Origin: Microvirga lotononidis
GTDB lineage: Bacteria > Pseudomonadota > Alphaproteobacteria > Rhizobiales > Beijerinckiaceae
DNA length: 64,000 nt
Assembly (NCBI RefSeq): GCF_034627025.1
Contig: NZ_CP141049.1
Location: forward strand, 620,001 to 684,000
Reading direction: 5' to 3'
In this document: piece by piece, positions 9,356-18,099 of the stretch
How the letters are laid out: each line of letters opens with the position of its first letter
Numbering within the stretch: the first letter of the stretch is position 1
Made by a program: the position numbers and the translations under genes
Notes under the pieces: model-generated
Told to the model about the DNA's origin: nothing
The model's database searches: none
The model's input: the letters and a program-made list of their open reading frames with translations, nothing else

Positions 9356-9371
9356 GTTGTCCGCGGACAAC
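9356..9371. promoter_or_regulatory. parS-like centromere site 5
   Basis: Identical 16-bp palindrome, about 280 bp before repA and well separated from sites 1-4. Immediately upstream, GACAACCC (9341-9348) forms an inverted repeat with GGGTTGTC (9354-9361), so the site overlaps a second 8-bp hairpin and could also act on the repA promoter. Confidence 0.85.
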
Positions 9372-9648
9372 CGGCGGCTGATGTTCAACCGGCGCATTCG
9401 ATGCGGATGCCTCCAGCAGCTTGGCCGGCGCCTTTCTGAGAGAGGCCGTGTCTGTCAAAGAGGGGAGGGGGCGGTCACCGCTGCTTCCAATGCTTCGCTT
9501 CCGTCGAGGATATTTCGACCTATTCAGCTCACTTGAGCAAAATTCGAGCGTGCTATTAACCGGTTTTTAACATCCCAAGGGCGTACTGAGGTCAGCGCAG
9601 ATTTACCGATCTAGGGCCAATTCCGCGCGGAAACGCAAGGAACCGTAC

Positions 9649-10857
9649 ATGACAGCAGTTCAGCAGCCTTCATCCATTCCTGTAATCCCACCGGCTCTCG
9701 ACACCGCTTCCAATAAACAGCAGATCGTCCTTGACGCCGACATCCTCGCGAAAAAGCTACAGGAACACACCCAGAGGATCTTTCCTCCAGTTGCGAAGAA
9801 GGCCATCCGCCGCTTTACCTCAAGCGAAGCCTCGAAATTCTTAGGCATTCATGAGGGCTATCTTCGGCAACTTGCGGCTGAGGGCAAAGCTCCCCTCCCA
9901 GAGATGCAGCCAAATGGCCGGCGGACTTTCTCGATCGAGGAAGTGAACGCAGTCCGAGAGTTCCTCGAAGGGGCAAAGTCCAACCGCCGTTATATCCCTC
10001 ATCGAGTTGAGGGCGAGAAGCTCCAAGTCATTTCGGTCATCAATTTCAAGGGCGGAAGTGCGAAGACGACAACGACGGCCCACTTAGCTCAGTATCTTGC
10101 TCTTCGCGGCTATCGCGTGCTTGCTATCGACCTGGACCCGCAAGCCAGCCTTTCGACACTCTTCGGGAACCAGCCGGAACTCGACGTGCGGGACAACGAA
10201 ACGCTGTATGGGGCAATCCGGTTCGACGAGCATCGCACCCGGATTGAGAACATCATTCGGTCGACCTACCTCCCGGGCCTCCATTTCATCCCCGGCAATC
10301 TCGAACTCATGGAATTTGAGACAACCGCGCCTGCCGGAAGAAACTCCAAGATCTTCTTCATGCAGATCCTGGAAGCTCTGGAGTCGGTGGACCAGCACTA
10401 CGACGTTGTTGTCATGGATTGCCCACCGAATCTCGGTTACCTGACCATGGCAGCTCTATGTGCTGCAACATCGCTTCTTGTGACAGTTCATCCGCAAATG
10501 CTTGATGTGCTGTCCATGGCTCAATTCCTCAGGATGGTTGGCGAAGTCACGACCACTCTTGGAAGGCACCGCAACGACTATGACTGGCTGCGCTACCTTG
10601 TTACTCGATACGAGCCAAGCGATGGACCTCAGAACCAGATGGTCGGGTTCATGCGGTCTCTGTTCGGACATCGCGTGCTGCAGAACAGCATGCTGAAGAG
10701 CACCGCGGTTGCGGATTCCGGGATCACAAAGCAAACCTTGTACGAAGTCGATCGGACCAAATTCAACAAGGGTACTTACGACAGAGCTTTGGAGGCCTTG
10801 GACCTCGTTAATGGCGAAATCGAAGATCAAATCCGTAAGGCGTGGGGGAGGCAGTAA
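9649..10857 (+). CDS. repA: RepA, plasmid partition ATPase
   Basis: The 402-residue product has an N-terminal helix-turn-helix region (RRFTSSEASKFLGIHEGYL, about residues 54-72), the deviant Walker A motif KGGSAKTTT at 134-142, LAIDLDPQAS (A') and VVMDCPPNLGY (Walker B). This is the RepABC-type ParA protein, which drives plasmid segregation and represses its own operon. AAGGA precedes the ATG. The stop codon overlaps the repB start (TAATG), so the two are coupled. Five parS sites lie upstream. Confidence 0.92.
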   Translation: MTAVQQPSSIPVIPPALDTASNKQQIVLDADILAKKLQEHTQRIFPPVAKKAIRRFTSSEASKFLGIHEGYLRQLAAEGKAPLPEMQPNGRRTFSIEEVNAVREFLEGAKSNRRYIPHRVEGEKLQVISVINFKGGSAKTTTTAHLAQYLALRGYRVLAIDLDPQASLSTLFGNQPELDVRDNETLYGAIRFDEHRTRIENIIRSTYLPGLHFIPGNLELMEFETTAPAGRNSKIFFMQILEALESVDQHYDVVVMDCPPNLGYLTMAALCAATSLLVTVHPQMLDVLSMAQFLRMVGEVTTTLGRHRNDYDWLRYLVTRYEPSDGPQNQMVGFMRSLFGHRVLQNSMLKSTAVADSGITKQTLYEVDRTKFNKGTYDRALEALDLVNGEIEDQIRKAWGRQ

Positions 10858-12005
10858 TGGCGCGCAAGAATCTTATTTCCTTTGGGAACGATGATGCTGA
10901 TGGCTCCCCCAGCGCGAACCTTGGGACTGCCGGAGCACCTGCTCCCAACCCTGTAGGGGAACTTCAGGCCGAGGCCGCTGCTGCAATTACCGGTGATCGT
11001 CCTCTCGCCGACCGGCCACTTACTGATCGGCCACTAGCTTCTCGTCCCCTCGCAGACCGTCCTCTTGCAAGCAACGTTGCTAGCGAGCAGATCGCCGTGC
11101 TCCCAACCAAGCTTCCATCTCTCAAGACCTCGCCTCTTCGAGCAATGAAGGAAGCTGTCGACTCTGTTGGTCGCGTTGAGGAACTCGAGGAGCAGCTTAG
11201 AGCTGGTCACACGATTATCGATCTCGATCCTTCCGAGATTGATGCGTCGTTTGTTCCTGATCGAATGGCCTACTCAGACGAAGCCCATAAAGAGCTCGTT
11301 GCAGCCATCAAGTCTGAAGGGCAGCAAGTTCCGATCCTGGTGCGGCCACACCCTGAGCACTCTGGGCGGTACCAGGTAGCCTACGGCCACCGCCGACTTC
11401 GAGCGATCAAGGAACTCGGCACAAAGATCAGAGCCGTCGTTCGCGAACTCACCGATGAGCAACTCGTCGTTGCTCAAGGCCAAGAGAACAATGCCCGCAC
11501 AAACCTGAGCTTCATTGAGAAGGCCCGTTTTGCATCACGCCTGGAAGAGCGCGGCTTCCGGCGGGAAGTAATAATGCAGGCACTTTGCGTCGACAAATCT
11601 ATGCTTTCAAAGATGCTCTCAGTCGCAAACTCAGTTCCCGGTCACATCATCGATACAATCGGCCCTGCACCGAAGATCGGCAGAAGGAAATGGGAAGACC
11701 TTTCCGGATTGATCAAGCCACGCACCATTGACAAGGTTCGCAGTGCAATTGAGCGTGCCGAGAAGGCGGGCAGGGACAGCGATGCCATTTTCGAAGCTGC
11801 GTATAGGGCACTCATTACAAAGGAACCTGGCTCAAAACCTGAAACATGGACTGCTCCCGACGGCGCCCGTCTCGCGAAGATTTCAGTTACGGAAGACAGG
11901 TTCTCTCTTGTCATTGATCGGAAGGTATCACCAGAATTTGGGGACTTTCTCAAATCGCGACTAGAAGATCTTTACGACGAGTTCCAAGGCGCCAAGCAAG
12001 CTTGA
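10857..12005 (+). CDS. repB: RepB, plasmid partition DNA-binding protein
   Basis: The 382-residue protein begins MARKNLISFGNDD and has the ParB core: YSDEAHKELVAAIKSEGQQVPILVRPHP, YQVAYGHRRLRAIKELG (ParB box), GQENNARTNLSFIEKARFA and a helix-turn-helix around VIMQALCVDKSMLSKMLSV. It should bind the parS palindromes and RepA. GGGGGAGG precedes the ATG, which overlaps the repA stop. Residues about 47-71 hold five tandem (D/S)RPL(A/T) units in a disordered linker, unusual for the family. The repC replication initiator expected next is absent. Confidence 0.92.
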   Translation: MARKNLISFGNDDADGSPSANLGTAGAPAPNPVGELQAEAAAAITGDRPLADRPLTDRPLASRPLADRPLASNVASEQIAVLPTKLPSLKTSPLRAMKEAVDSVGRVEELEEQLRAGHTIIDLDPSEIDASFVPDRMAYSDEAHKELVAAIKSEGQQVPILVRPHPEHSGRYQVAYGHRRLRAIKELGTKIRAVVRELTDEQLVVAQGQENNARTNLSFIEKARFASRLEERGFRREVIMQALCVDKSMLSKMLSVANSVPGHIIDTIGPAPKIGRRKWEDLSGLIKPRTIDKVRSAIERAEKAGRDSDAIFEAAYRALITKEPGSKPETWTAPDGARLAKISVTEDRFSLVIDRKVSPEFGDFLKSRLEDLYDEFQGAKQA

Positions 12006-12018
12006 TCCCTGCATTCTT

Positions 12019-12044
12019 GAGGGCAGTTGCGTTCGACTGCCCTC
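12019..12044. terminator. hairpin after repB
   Basis: GAGGGCAGT and ACTGCCCTC pair perfectly over 9 bp around the loop TGCGTTCG, 14 nt after the repB stop codon. There is no T-run, so it is either a weak terminator or part of the repB-repC intergenic structure that in RepABC plasmids carries an antisense RNA. Confidence 0.45.
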
Positions 12045-12519
12045 ACTCATGAGCGGGCAATTATCGACCGCACTCCCAGAAGGATTGGAGCAATCAGAAA
12101 GTGGGCTCGTGGTATACCGACCAAGGCGGCAGCAGGGGAGGGTGCCGAACTTGGAGGGCTTGCTATCGACAAACGGGTTTTTGTACAAAGTCATAAGTCA
12201 GGTGCGAAGGATCGTTTGATGACGTGGTTTGGGAGACTTCCTTAACCAGCCGGGGAGGGGTGGGCTTTCCTCGAACGAGCGGAAATGGCTTAAAACAAGG
12301 GCATCCGAGGCTACACAGCAGTGCTTTGCTCTGTAGACCCGTTCGTCAACGGGCCTCAGCTGGCGATTTCTGACGCTCTGCCCGATTGCAGCCTCTCGCA
12401 GCCGCCGACGGACGTCGCTCAAAGCGTAGCTAATGCTTGCTTCCCTTTACGCACGCAAGCTATGCTGTGTTCTCCCAATAACTTAGCCGTGGGGCGCAGC
12501 CAGGAATGGTCGTAACCGG
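12045..12519. other. intergenic region where repC would be expected
   Basis: No repC reading frame is recognisable in this stretch. It holds two hairpins: an imperfect one (CTACA-AGCA with TGCT-TGTAG, about 12310-12335) and CCCGTT/AACGGG (about 12341-12356). They could be remains of the antisense-RNA region between repB and repC. The stretch ends where the IS66-like element begins at about 12510-12520. Confidence 0.4.
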
Positions 12520-12574
12520 GGCATTTTCGGGGGCAGGGATTCCTCCGACCGGGCATTCATGATTCAATCCAGGC

Positions 12575-13545
12575 ATGACATCGCGGCACGGTAGGTCCAG
12601 CAAGCCTCTGTCCTCGACGGCCCTGCGCCAGCTGGTCTCGGATCTGGCCGGCAAGATCGATCGACTGGAGCAAGAGGTCGAACGGTTGCACCTCGACAAC
12701 AGCAACCTGCGCCTCGACAACCAGGCCCTGAAGGATGAGATCGCCCGGCTCAAGAACCTGCCGCCGCGCCCACCGTTCAAACCGTCCGGCATGGAGAAAG
12801 CCACCCAGCCGCGGCCTGCCAGTCCAGGCCGGCGCCCTGGACGCGGTGCCAAACGCGATCAGGTCACGCGCGAGGTGGTGCTGCGGGTCGAGGCTCCGCC
12901 CGGCTCGCGCTTCAAAGGCTACAAAACGGTTATGCACCGAGAACTGGTGCTCACCGCCGAGGTGGTGCGCTACAAGCGGGAGCGCTGGGTGACGCCCGAG
13001 GGCGAGACCCTCATCGCTCCGATGCCGATCGGCGTCAGCGGCGGGTTCGGACCTAGCGTGCGGCGCTTCTGTCTCGCCCTGCATATAAAAGGCCAAGTGA
13101 CCACCGAGCGCCTCACCGATCTGCTGAACGGCATCGGCCTTGCGATCTCTAAACGGCAAGTCGTGCGCCTGCTCACCACTGATCTGGAGACCTTCGCGCA
13201 GGAAGACCATGCGGTCCTGGAAGCCGGCCTCGTCTCCTCGCCTTACATCACCGTCGATGACACCGGCGCGCGGCATGCCCGTCGTCCCGGCGTCACCACG
13301 CAGATCGGCGGCGAGCGCTTTACCGTCTTCCGCACGGGGAAGTCGAAGTCGCGGCTGAACTTCCTGTCGTTGCTGCGTGCGGGTCATGAGGACTACGTCG
13401 TCAACGAGGCGACGCTGGAGTATCTGCGCCGCCAGCCTGTCGAGGCCACCGTGGTCGCCCGGTTGACCAAGCTCCAGGGCCAAGTGTTCAGCTCGCAGAT
13501 GGACTGGCTGGAGCATCTGGCGCGGTGCTCGATCAATACGTGCAG
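12575..13545 (+). pseudogene. IS66-like transposase, N-terminal part
   Basis: The frame begins MTSRHGRSSKPLSSTALRQL, has the leucine-zipper-like coiled coil LEQEVERLHLDNSNLRLDNQ, the proline-rich linker and the block SSPYITVDDTGARHARRPG that holds the first catalytic Asp pair of IS66-type DDE enzymes. After WLEHLARC it is cut at 13546 by a serine-recombinase element with 17-bp terminal repeats. The C-terminal half resumes at 17433. No accessory TnpA/TnpB genes are visible, so this is a solo-TnpC type. Confidence 0.8.
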
Positions 13546-13562
13546 GACAATGGTGCAAAGTT

Positions 13563-14341
13563 CGGCGCGCCTCGGGTGGGCCTGAGACGCCGGGGTCGAC
13601 CCGGAAGATCACCCGAACAACATCATCGGCCACCTCGATGCGCTTGACGAGAGTACAGATAATGTCGCGCTTCGTTGCCCAATCCGCACTGGCAAGCCGG
13701 TCATGCACCATCTCGGCAAACAGCTCGAGTTTCCCCACCACGAGCTGGAGCGATCGGATCTGCTCAGCGGCCTCCTGTTGGGCCTTGGCTTCGGCTTCCA
13801 GCCGGGCTGTCCGGCGGCGCAACTCAGTGAGGCGCGGTTCGAACTCGGGCTTCTCGATCAAGCCCTCCGTGTAGCTGTCGATCAGCCGCTCGATGGCGCG
13901 GCGCGCCTTCGCCAACTGACGGCCGAGAGCATCGAGTTCGAGTTGGTGCGGGGTGGCCTGGATCGCATCCAGGCGGCGCTGATACTCTTCGATGACCCGT
14001 GTCGGGTTGTCGAGCAGCCGACAGACCTCGCTCCATACCGCCTCATCGAGCCGATCGACCGCAACCAGGCGGGCATCGCATCGCCGCTCGCCGTGGAACC
14101 GGGTGCGGTCGGTGCCGCAACAGCGATAGTAACGCCAGGGTCCACAGGGATGATACCCGGTAAACCCATAGCCACACTTCTGGCAGACGAGCAGACCTCG
14201 CAGCAGATACTGAACGCCTGAAAGCCGCTCACGATTGCGCTTTCGGTTGTCCTCCAACCGCTCTGCGACACTCGCAAAGAGTTCCTCGTCAACAAGGGCG
14301 GGCACCGCGATGCTGATGTGCCGTTCGGCCGCGGCTGGCAC
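13563..14341 (-). pseudogene. serine recombinase, C-terminal part
   Basis: On the minus strand the frame resumes as VPAAAERHISIAVPALVDEE, followed by the zinc-ribbon LLRGLLVCQKCGYGFTGYHP ... YRCCGTDR ... RRCDARLVAVDRLDEAVW and a long coiled coil (IERLIDSYTEGLIEKPEFEP). It ends near RVIFRVDPGVSGPP at the element's left terminal repeat. The frame stays open into the host IS66-like gene, so the natural stop may have been lost. This is the second half of the gene starting at 16010; an IS5-type element separates the halves. Confidence 0.78.
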
Positions 14342-14398
14342 TAAGGTCTGTGGGGATTTGGGCTTCCCGTTCGGGCGCGACTGTGATTCACGCTCTGG

Positions 14399-14767
14399 AT
14401 GGACCGCTTTGTACTGACGGACGCCCAATGGGCGAAGATGGAGCCGCATTGTCTTGGGAAGCCGAGCGATCCTGGGCGCAGCGGCACGGACAATCGGCTG
14501 TTTATCGAGGCCGTGCTCTGGATTGTGCGCACCGGCAGTCCGTGGCGTGATCTGCCTGCGCTCTTCGGCAACTGGAGCACCGTGTTCCGGCGCTTCAGCG
14601 ACTGGCGCAAGGCCGATGTTTTCAAACGGATCTTCGATGCCATGTCCGAGGAGCCGGACATGGAATATGCCATGGTCGACGCCACCATCGTCAAGGTTCA
14701 CCGCCACGGGCAGGGCGCAAAAGGGGGACTCAGAGCCAGGCCATCGGCCGCTCCAAGGGCGGCATGA
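14399..14767 (+). CDS. IS427-type transposase, first frame
   Basis: The 122-residue frame begins MDRFVLTDAQWAKMEPHCLG and has AVLWIVRTGSPWRDLPALFG and MVDATIVKVHRHGQGAKGG, including the first catalytic Asp. The true product should be a fusion with the next frame by a -1 shift at the AAAAGGGGG run near 14720, after which the second frame reads TQSQAIGRSKGGMTTKIL. Without the shift this frame ends in a random tail. Confidence 0.85.
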   Translation: MDRFVLTDAQWAKMEPHCLGKPSDPGRSGTDNRLFIEAVLWIVRTGSPWRDLPALFGNWSTVFRRFSDWRKADVFKRIFDAMSEEPDMEYAMVDATIVKVHRHGQGAKGGLRARPSAAPRAA

Positions 14768-15150
14768 CGACCAAGATTCTGGCCCTGACCGATGCCTTGG
14801 GCAACCTCGTGCGCTTTCGCCTGATGCCGGGCCACCGGTTCGACAGCATGGGCGTTGCCCCGCTGATCGACGGCGTCGCGTTCGGGGCCCTCATCGCGGA
14901 CAAAGCTTTCGACAGCAACGCCATCGTCGCCGATCTCAACGTGCGCGGCGCCAAGATCGTCATCTCTCAGCATCCGCGCCGGGCCAAACCCATCCCGATG
15001 GACGCCGAAATGTGCAAATGGCGCCACCTCATCGAGAACTTCTTCTGCAAACTCAAAGAGTTCAAGCGGATCGCCATGCGCGCATGCAAAACCGATCAAA
15101 GCTTCGAGGCCATGATCTACCTCGCCGCCGCCGTCATCAACTCACGATGA
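14764..15150 (+). CDS. IS427-type transposase, second frame
   Basis: The 128-residue frame begins MTTKILALTDALGNLVRFRL and carries the second Asp (LIADKAFDSNAI) and the Glu (RHLIENFFCKLKEFKRIAMR) of the DDE triad. It overlaps the first frame by 4 nt and is expected to be made mainly as a frameshift fusion. Length and motifs are complete. Confidence 0.85.
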   Translation: MTTKILALTDALGNLVRFRLMPGHRFDSMGVAPLIDGVAFGALIADKAFDSNAIVADLNVRGAKIVISQHPRRAKPIPMDAEMCKWRHLIENFFCKLKEFKRIAMRACKTDQSFEAMIYLAAAVINSR

Positions 15151-15166
15151 ATCCCCACAGGCCTTA

Positions 15167-16010
15167 GTCGATAGGGCTTGCGCGGCATTCCATCGTGGCC
15201 GCGCGGCGGATGAAGCGGTGGCTGCCACGGCACACACTGGCGGCGGCCATAAACGGCCTGACCCACATAGGCCGGATTGCGCAGCATGGTGTGGATCACG
15301 GCCCGGGTCCAGTGCGGTTGGCCGGTCGGGCTTGGAATCCCGCTGTCGCGCAGGCGCCGGCAAACCCCGGCCAACGTCAATCGCTCGTGCCCGACCCAGG
15401 TAAAGATCTGGCGCACAATCCGCGCCGCCTCCTCGTCGATGTCATAGCGGGCGTCCCCTCCGCCAGCCTCACGCGTGATGTAGTGGTAACCAAAGGGCGC
15501 GCGGGTCAGGACACTGACGGCGCCGGTTTGGGCGCGGTGGCGCTTGCCGCGCCGGCTGCGCTCCAGCACCTTGGCTCTCTCGTACTCGGCGAACATGCCC
15601 TGCAGTTGCAGCAGCAAGCTGTCCTCGGGCGTGGTCCCGATCGGGCGATTGAGGAAGACCACCTGGGTGCCGGCGTGGGCGAATTCCTCGATCAGCAGAA
15701 ATTGATGGGCATAGCTGCGGGCGAGACGATCCGGAGCATGAATGTAGACCAGATCGATGGCCGACAGCGCCACGAGGTCGCGCAAACGCTCCAGAGCGGG
15801 ACGGATCAGGCTAGCGCCGCTGTGGCCGTTGTCGATGAACCGCAGATCGTCCCGGACGCAGTGGCCGTCCTGCGCCACTCGTGCGGTCAACTCGGCCAGT
15901 TGGCTGTCGGTGGTGTGATCCTCAGCCTGCTGGTCGGAGGAGACGCGGGCGTAAAGGGCGACCTGCAGGGTCTGCGGGGCCGAAACGGCTCTCAGGTGCT
16001 GAGTTCTCAT
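15167..16010 (-). pseudogene. serine recombinase, N-terminal part
   Basis: The frame begins MRTQHLRAVSAPQTLQVALY and has the catalytic YARVSSDQQAEDHTTDSQ (nucleophile Ser in RVSS), YIHAPDRLARSYAHQ and MFAEYERAKVLERSRRGKRH, followed by the recombinase domain (APFGYHYI, VRQIFTWVG, RNPAYVGQAVYGRR). It is cut at 15166 by the IS427-like element. The start at 16010 has GAGGGAG about 9 nt upstream. Large serine recombinases of this type move mobile elements. Confidence 0.82.
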
Positions 16011-16176
16011 CGCATGCTCCCTCAGAAATGGGTGTCAGCGGGCTTGATGGCAGGGAACGGGTACGCAGGGGCAGGAGGCGCTCGTAGGCGCGTCCCAAAG
16101 CGTCGCGACTGCCTCGCCTGACCTCAAAGCCGACCTCAAGGCGCAGGGGGCGGCGCCTCTTGCTAAGCTTGGCCAT
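15922..16176 (-). CDS. small basic protein upstream of the recombinase
   Basis: The 84-residue frame MAKLSKRRRPLRLEVGFEV... precedes and overlaps the recombinase start by 89 nt, in another frame. The N-terminal half looks protein-like (DALGRAYERLLPL); the C-terminal part is arginine/proline-rich. Small ORFs in this position are a recurring feature of such elements. A perfect 16-bp hairpin lies just upstream (16190-16226). Function unknown. Confidence 0.45.
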   Translation of the reverse strand: MAKLSKRRRPLRLEVGFEVRRGSRDALGRAYERLLPLRTRSLPSSPLTPISEGACDENSAPESRFGPADPAGRPLRPRLLRPAG

Positions 16177-16189
16177 CGTGGTCTTCTTC

Positions 16190-16226
16190 CTTCAGCCTGA
16201 TCTGGTGCATCCAGATCAGGCTGAAG
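16190..16226. promoter_or_regulatory. 16-bp perfect hairpin before recombinase operon
   Basis: CTTCAGCCTGATCTGG (16190-16205) and CCAGATCAGGCTGAAG (16211-16226) are exact complements with a 5-nt loop. It lies 14 nt before the small ORF at 16176 and within 90 nt of the element's right end. It could be a binding site for the recombinase or an operator/attenuator of its operon. Confidence 0.6.
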
Positions 16227-16316
16227 ACTTCAACGTCGGTCCCGTCGAGCGATGACGCAGGGCCTCGCGAGCAATCGTATGGACAAAGCTGATCGCAAAC
16301 TTTGCACCATTGTCTA

Positions 16317-17430
16317 TTGATCCGGTCCTCATTGTCTTGAGCATGCGGCGTAGCGGACGGGTTTGTGGCTGAAATAGCTTCGGACGCGCCGGGGCGATTT
16401 CGAGAGGCGACGCATATGGCTGACCGTTGCCCGCTTGAGCTGCTGTTTGCTGCGCGCGGGCGCCTGGCGGGTGACAACCTGCTTCAGGTCGGCGTTCAGG
16501 CACTCCTCCGGGTTCAGCTCCGGGCTGTAAGCCGGCAGGTAGAAGACCTCGATCTTCGCCCGATGCGCGGTAAGCCAGTCGCGGACCCGGGCGGCGCGAT
16601 GCACCCGCAGCCGGTCCAGGATCAGGAACACCTTGCGCTTTGCCTCGCGGATCAGGCGTTGCAGGAAACGGATCAAGATTGCGGCATTCACCGCCGCGTC
16701 GACAATCATCCAGCGCAAGGCGCCGCGATTGCTCACCGCCGCGATCAGGCTCAGCCCGGCGCGCCGATGGCAGACCCGGATCACCGGCGTCCGGCCCCGG
16801 GGCGCATAGCCGCGGCCGCGCACGTCGTCGGCGCGCAGACCGGTTTCGTCACCCCAGAAGATGGTGCCCCGCGCCTGCCGGGCCGCCGCGACGATGGCCG
16901 GGTACTCCCGCCGCAGCCAGTGCCGCACCGCGGCCGGGTTCTGCTCGTACGCCCGCCGGAGCGGCTTCTGCGCGGTGAAGCCCCAGCGCGCCAGATACTT
17001 GCCCACGGTTCGCACGGCCAGCGCAATCCCACAGCGCTGCCAGATCACCGCACGCACCGCCGCCCGGCTCCACAGGGCGAACGGCAGGTCCAGTTCGTCC
17101 GGGGTGTGCCGGCAGATCAGGCGCTGAATCTCGGCCTCCTGGGCGGCATCCAGCAGCCGTTGCTCATCCGGCTTGCGCCCGCGTGGCTTGCTCACCAGCC
17201 CCTGCGCGCCCTCGGCCGCAAACCGCTGGCAGATGTCGAAGACCCCGGTTGGCGACAGCCCAACCTGGGCCGCGATCGCCCGGTAGGTCAGCCCGCGCTC
17301 CCGGAGCCCAATGACTTGCCGCCGGCGCTCCTCTTGAGCCGCCGCCGGCAGCTTGCGCATGTCCACGTGCTTCATGCTGATGAAGCTGGAGCCAACCAAG
17401 ACCCTTTCAAGACAATGAGGACCGGCTCAA
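16317..17430. mobile_element. IS630-family element
   Basis: The inverted ends TTGA-T-CCGGTCCTCATT... (left, from 16317) and ...AATGAGGACCGG-C-TCAA (right, to 17430) match over about 24 bp with one mismatch, and a TA target duplication is present at 16315-16316 and 17431-17432. The 1114-bp element is complete and lies directly against the right end of the serine-recombinase element. Confidence 0.9.
16329..17399 (-). CDS. IS630-family transposase
   Basis: The 356-residue protein has an N-terminal helix-turn-helix region (RERGLTYRAIAAQVGLSPTG), a Pro-Arg-rich linker and the DDE domain: IFWGDETGLRADDV (Asp), FLILDRLRVHRAARV (Asp) and LPAYSPELNPEECLNADLK (Glu). Length is normal, and the ends and target duplication are intact, so it is probably active. 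The downstream Met9 is an alternative start. Confidence 0.9.
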   Translation of the reverse strand: MVGSSFISMKHVDMRKLPAAAQEERRRQVIGLRERGLTYRAIAAQVGLSPTGVFDICQRFAAEGAQGLVSKPRGRKPDEQRLLDAAQEAEIQRLICRHTPDELDLPFALWSRAAVRAVIWQRCGIALAVRTVGKYLARWGFTAQKPLRRAYEQNPAAVRHWLRREYPAIVAAARQARGTIFWGDETGLRADDVRGRGYAPRGRTPVIRVCHRRAGLSLIAAVSNRGALRWMIVDAAVNAAILIRFLQRLIREAKRKVFLILDRLRVHRAARVRDWLTAHRAKIEVFYLPAYSPELNPEECLNADLKQVVTRQAPARSKQQLKRATVSHMRRLSKSPRRVRSYFSHKPVRYAACSRQ

Positions 17431-17432
17431 TA

Positions 17433-18099
17433 ACACGTCAACATCTTCGACCGGCCCCTGCTCCAGCTGCTGAACGAAGCCGCCACGTGGGGTGCGCTCC
17501 GGCATCACGGGCTGATGGAAAACACCGTCGTGGTCTCCGACGATGCCGGCCAGTTCCGCGTTGCCACGCATGCTCTATGCTGGATTCATGCCGAGCGCCA
17601 CCTGCAGAAGCTGATGCCAGCCTCGCCCAAGCAGGCCAAAGCGGTGGAATTGGTCCGCCAAGCGATCTGGTGCTTTTACCGCGGTCTGAAGCTGTGGAAG
17701 CAGAGTCCCGCACCGGGCAGTGAGCGGGGGTTCCGGCGCCAGTTCGACAAGATCTTTGGCTTGCGCACGGGCTACAAGGACCTCGACGCGCTGCTGGCCC
17801 GCCTGGCGCGACGCAAGAACGAACTGCTGCGGGTGCTTGAGCGGCCGGAGATCCCGCTGCACACCAACGCATCCGAGAACGACCTGCGCGCCTGCGTGAT
17901 CAAGCGCAAGGTCTCCGGTGGCACGATGAGCGCCGATGGTCGCGTGGCGCGAGATGTCATGCTGGGCCTGCTGAAGACCTGCCGCAAGCTCGGGCTGTCG
18001 TTCTTCGCCTATCTCGGGGACCGTCTTGGACTGAACACGGATCAGCCGAGGATCCCGCCACTCGCCGTCCTCGTGACCCAAGCGGCACCGTCAGGTTAA
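17433..18099 (+). pseudogene. IS66-like transposase, C-terminal part
   Basis: The frame resumes as HVNIFDRPLLQLLNEAATWG, then DDAGQFRVATHALCWIHAER, a helical segment and PLHTNASENDLRACVIKRK with the catalytic Glu, and RDVMLGLLKTCRKLGLSFFA. It continues the gene starting at 12575. Its last codons run into the terminal repeat of the IS6 element at 18084, so the natural C-terminus is also affected. Confidence 0.8.

Larger units (their letters stand above)
14344..15164. mobile_element. IS5-family element, IS427-like, inserted in recombinase gene
   Basis: Ends AGGTCTGTGGGGATT (left) and AATCCCCACAGGCCT (right) are inverted repeats with one mismatch, flanked on both sides by TA (14342-14343 and 15165-15166). 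The 821-bp element carries two overlapping transposase frames. It splits the serine recombinase gene between ...RKPYRL and VPAAAERH.... Confidence 0.85.
13546..16314. mobile_element. serine-recombinase element with 17-bp terminal inverted repeats
   Basis: GACAATGGTGCAAAGTT at 13546-13562 and its exact complement AACTTTGCACCATTGTC at 16298-16314 bound a 2769-bp segment. Inside are a two-part serine recombinase gene, a small upstream ORF, a 16-bp perfect hairpin and an IS427-type insertion. Removing that insertion leaves about 1.95 kb. The element sits inside the IS66-like gene, and an IS630 abuts its right end exactly at the TA dinucleotide 16315-16316. Confidence 0.7.

Noticed and set aside
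8363..9371. CRISPR-like or iteron array
   Set aside because: The repeated unit is a perfect 16-bp palindrome with irregular spacing (78 to 674 bp) and matches the RepABC centromere consensus, so it is neither a CRISPR nor a regular iteron array.
12198..12422. possible repC start or small gene after repB
   Set aside because: None of the frames in this region resembles RepC or any known protein.
12557..14707. 716-codon open frame on the minus strand
   Set aside because: It runs through three different elements: IS427-like antisense, the recombinase C-terminal part and IS66-like antisense. Only the middle is real coding sequence.
16365..17723. 452-codon open frame on the plus strand
   Set aside because: Antisense to the IS630 transposase, then crossing an element boundary.
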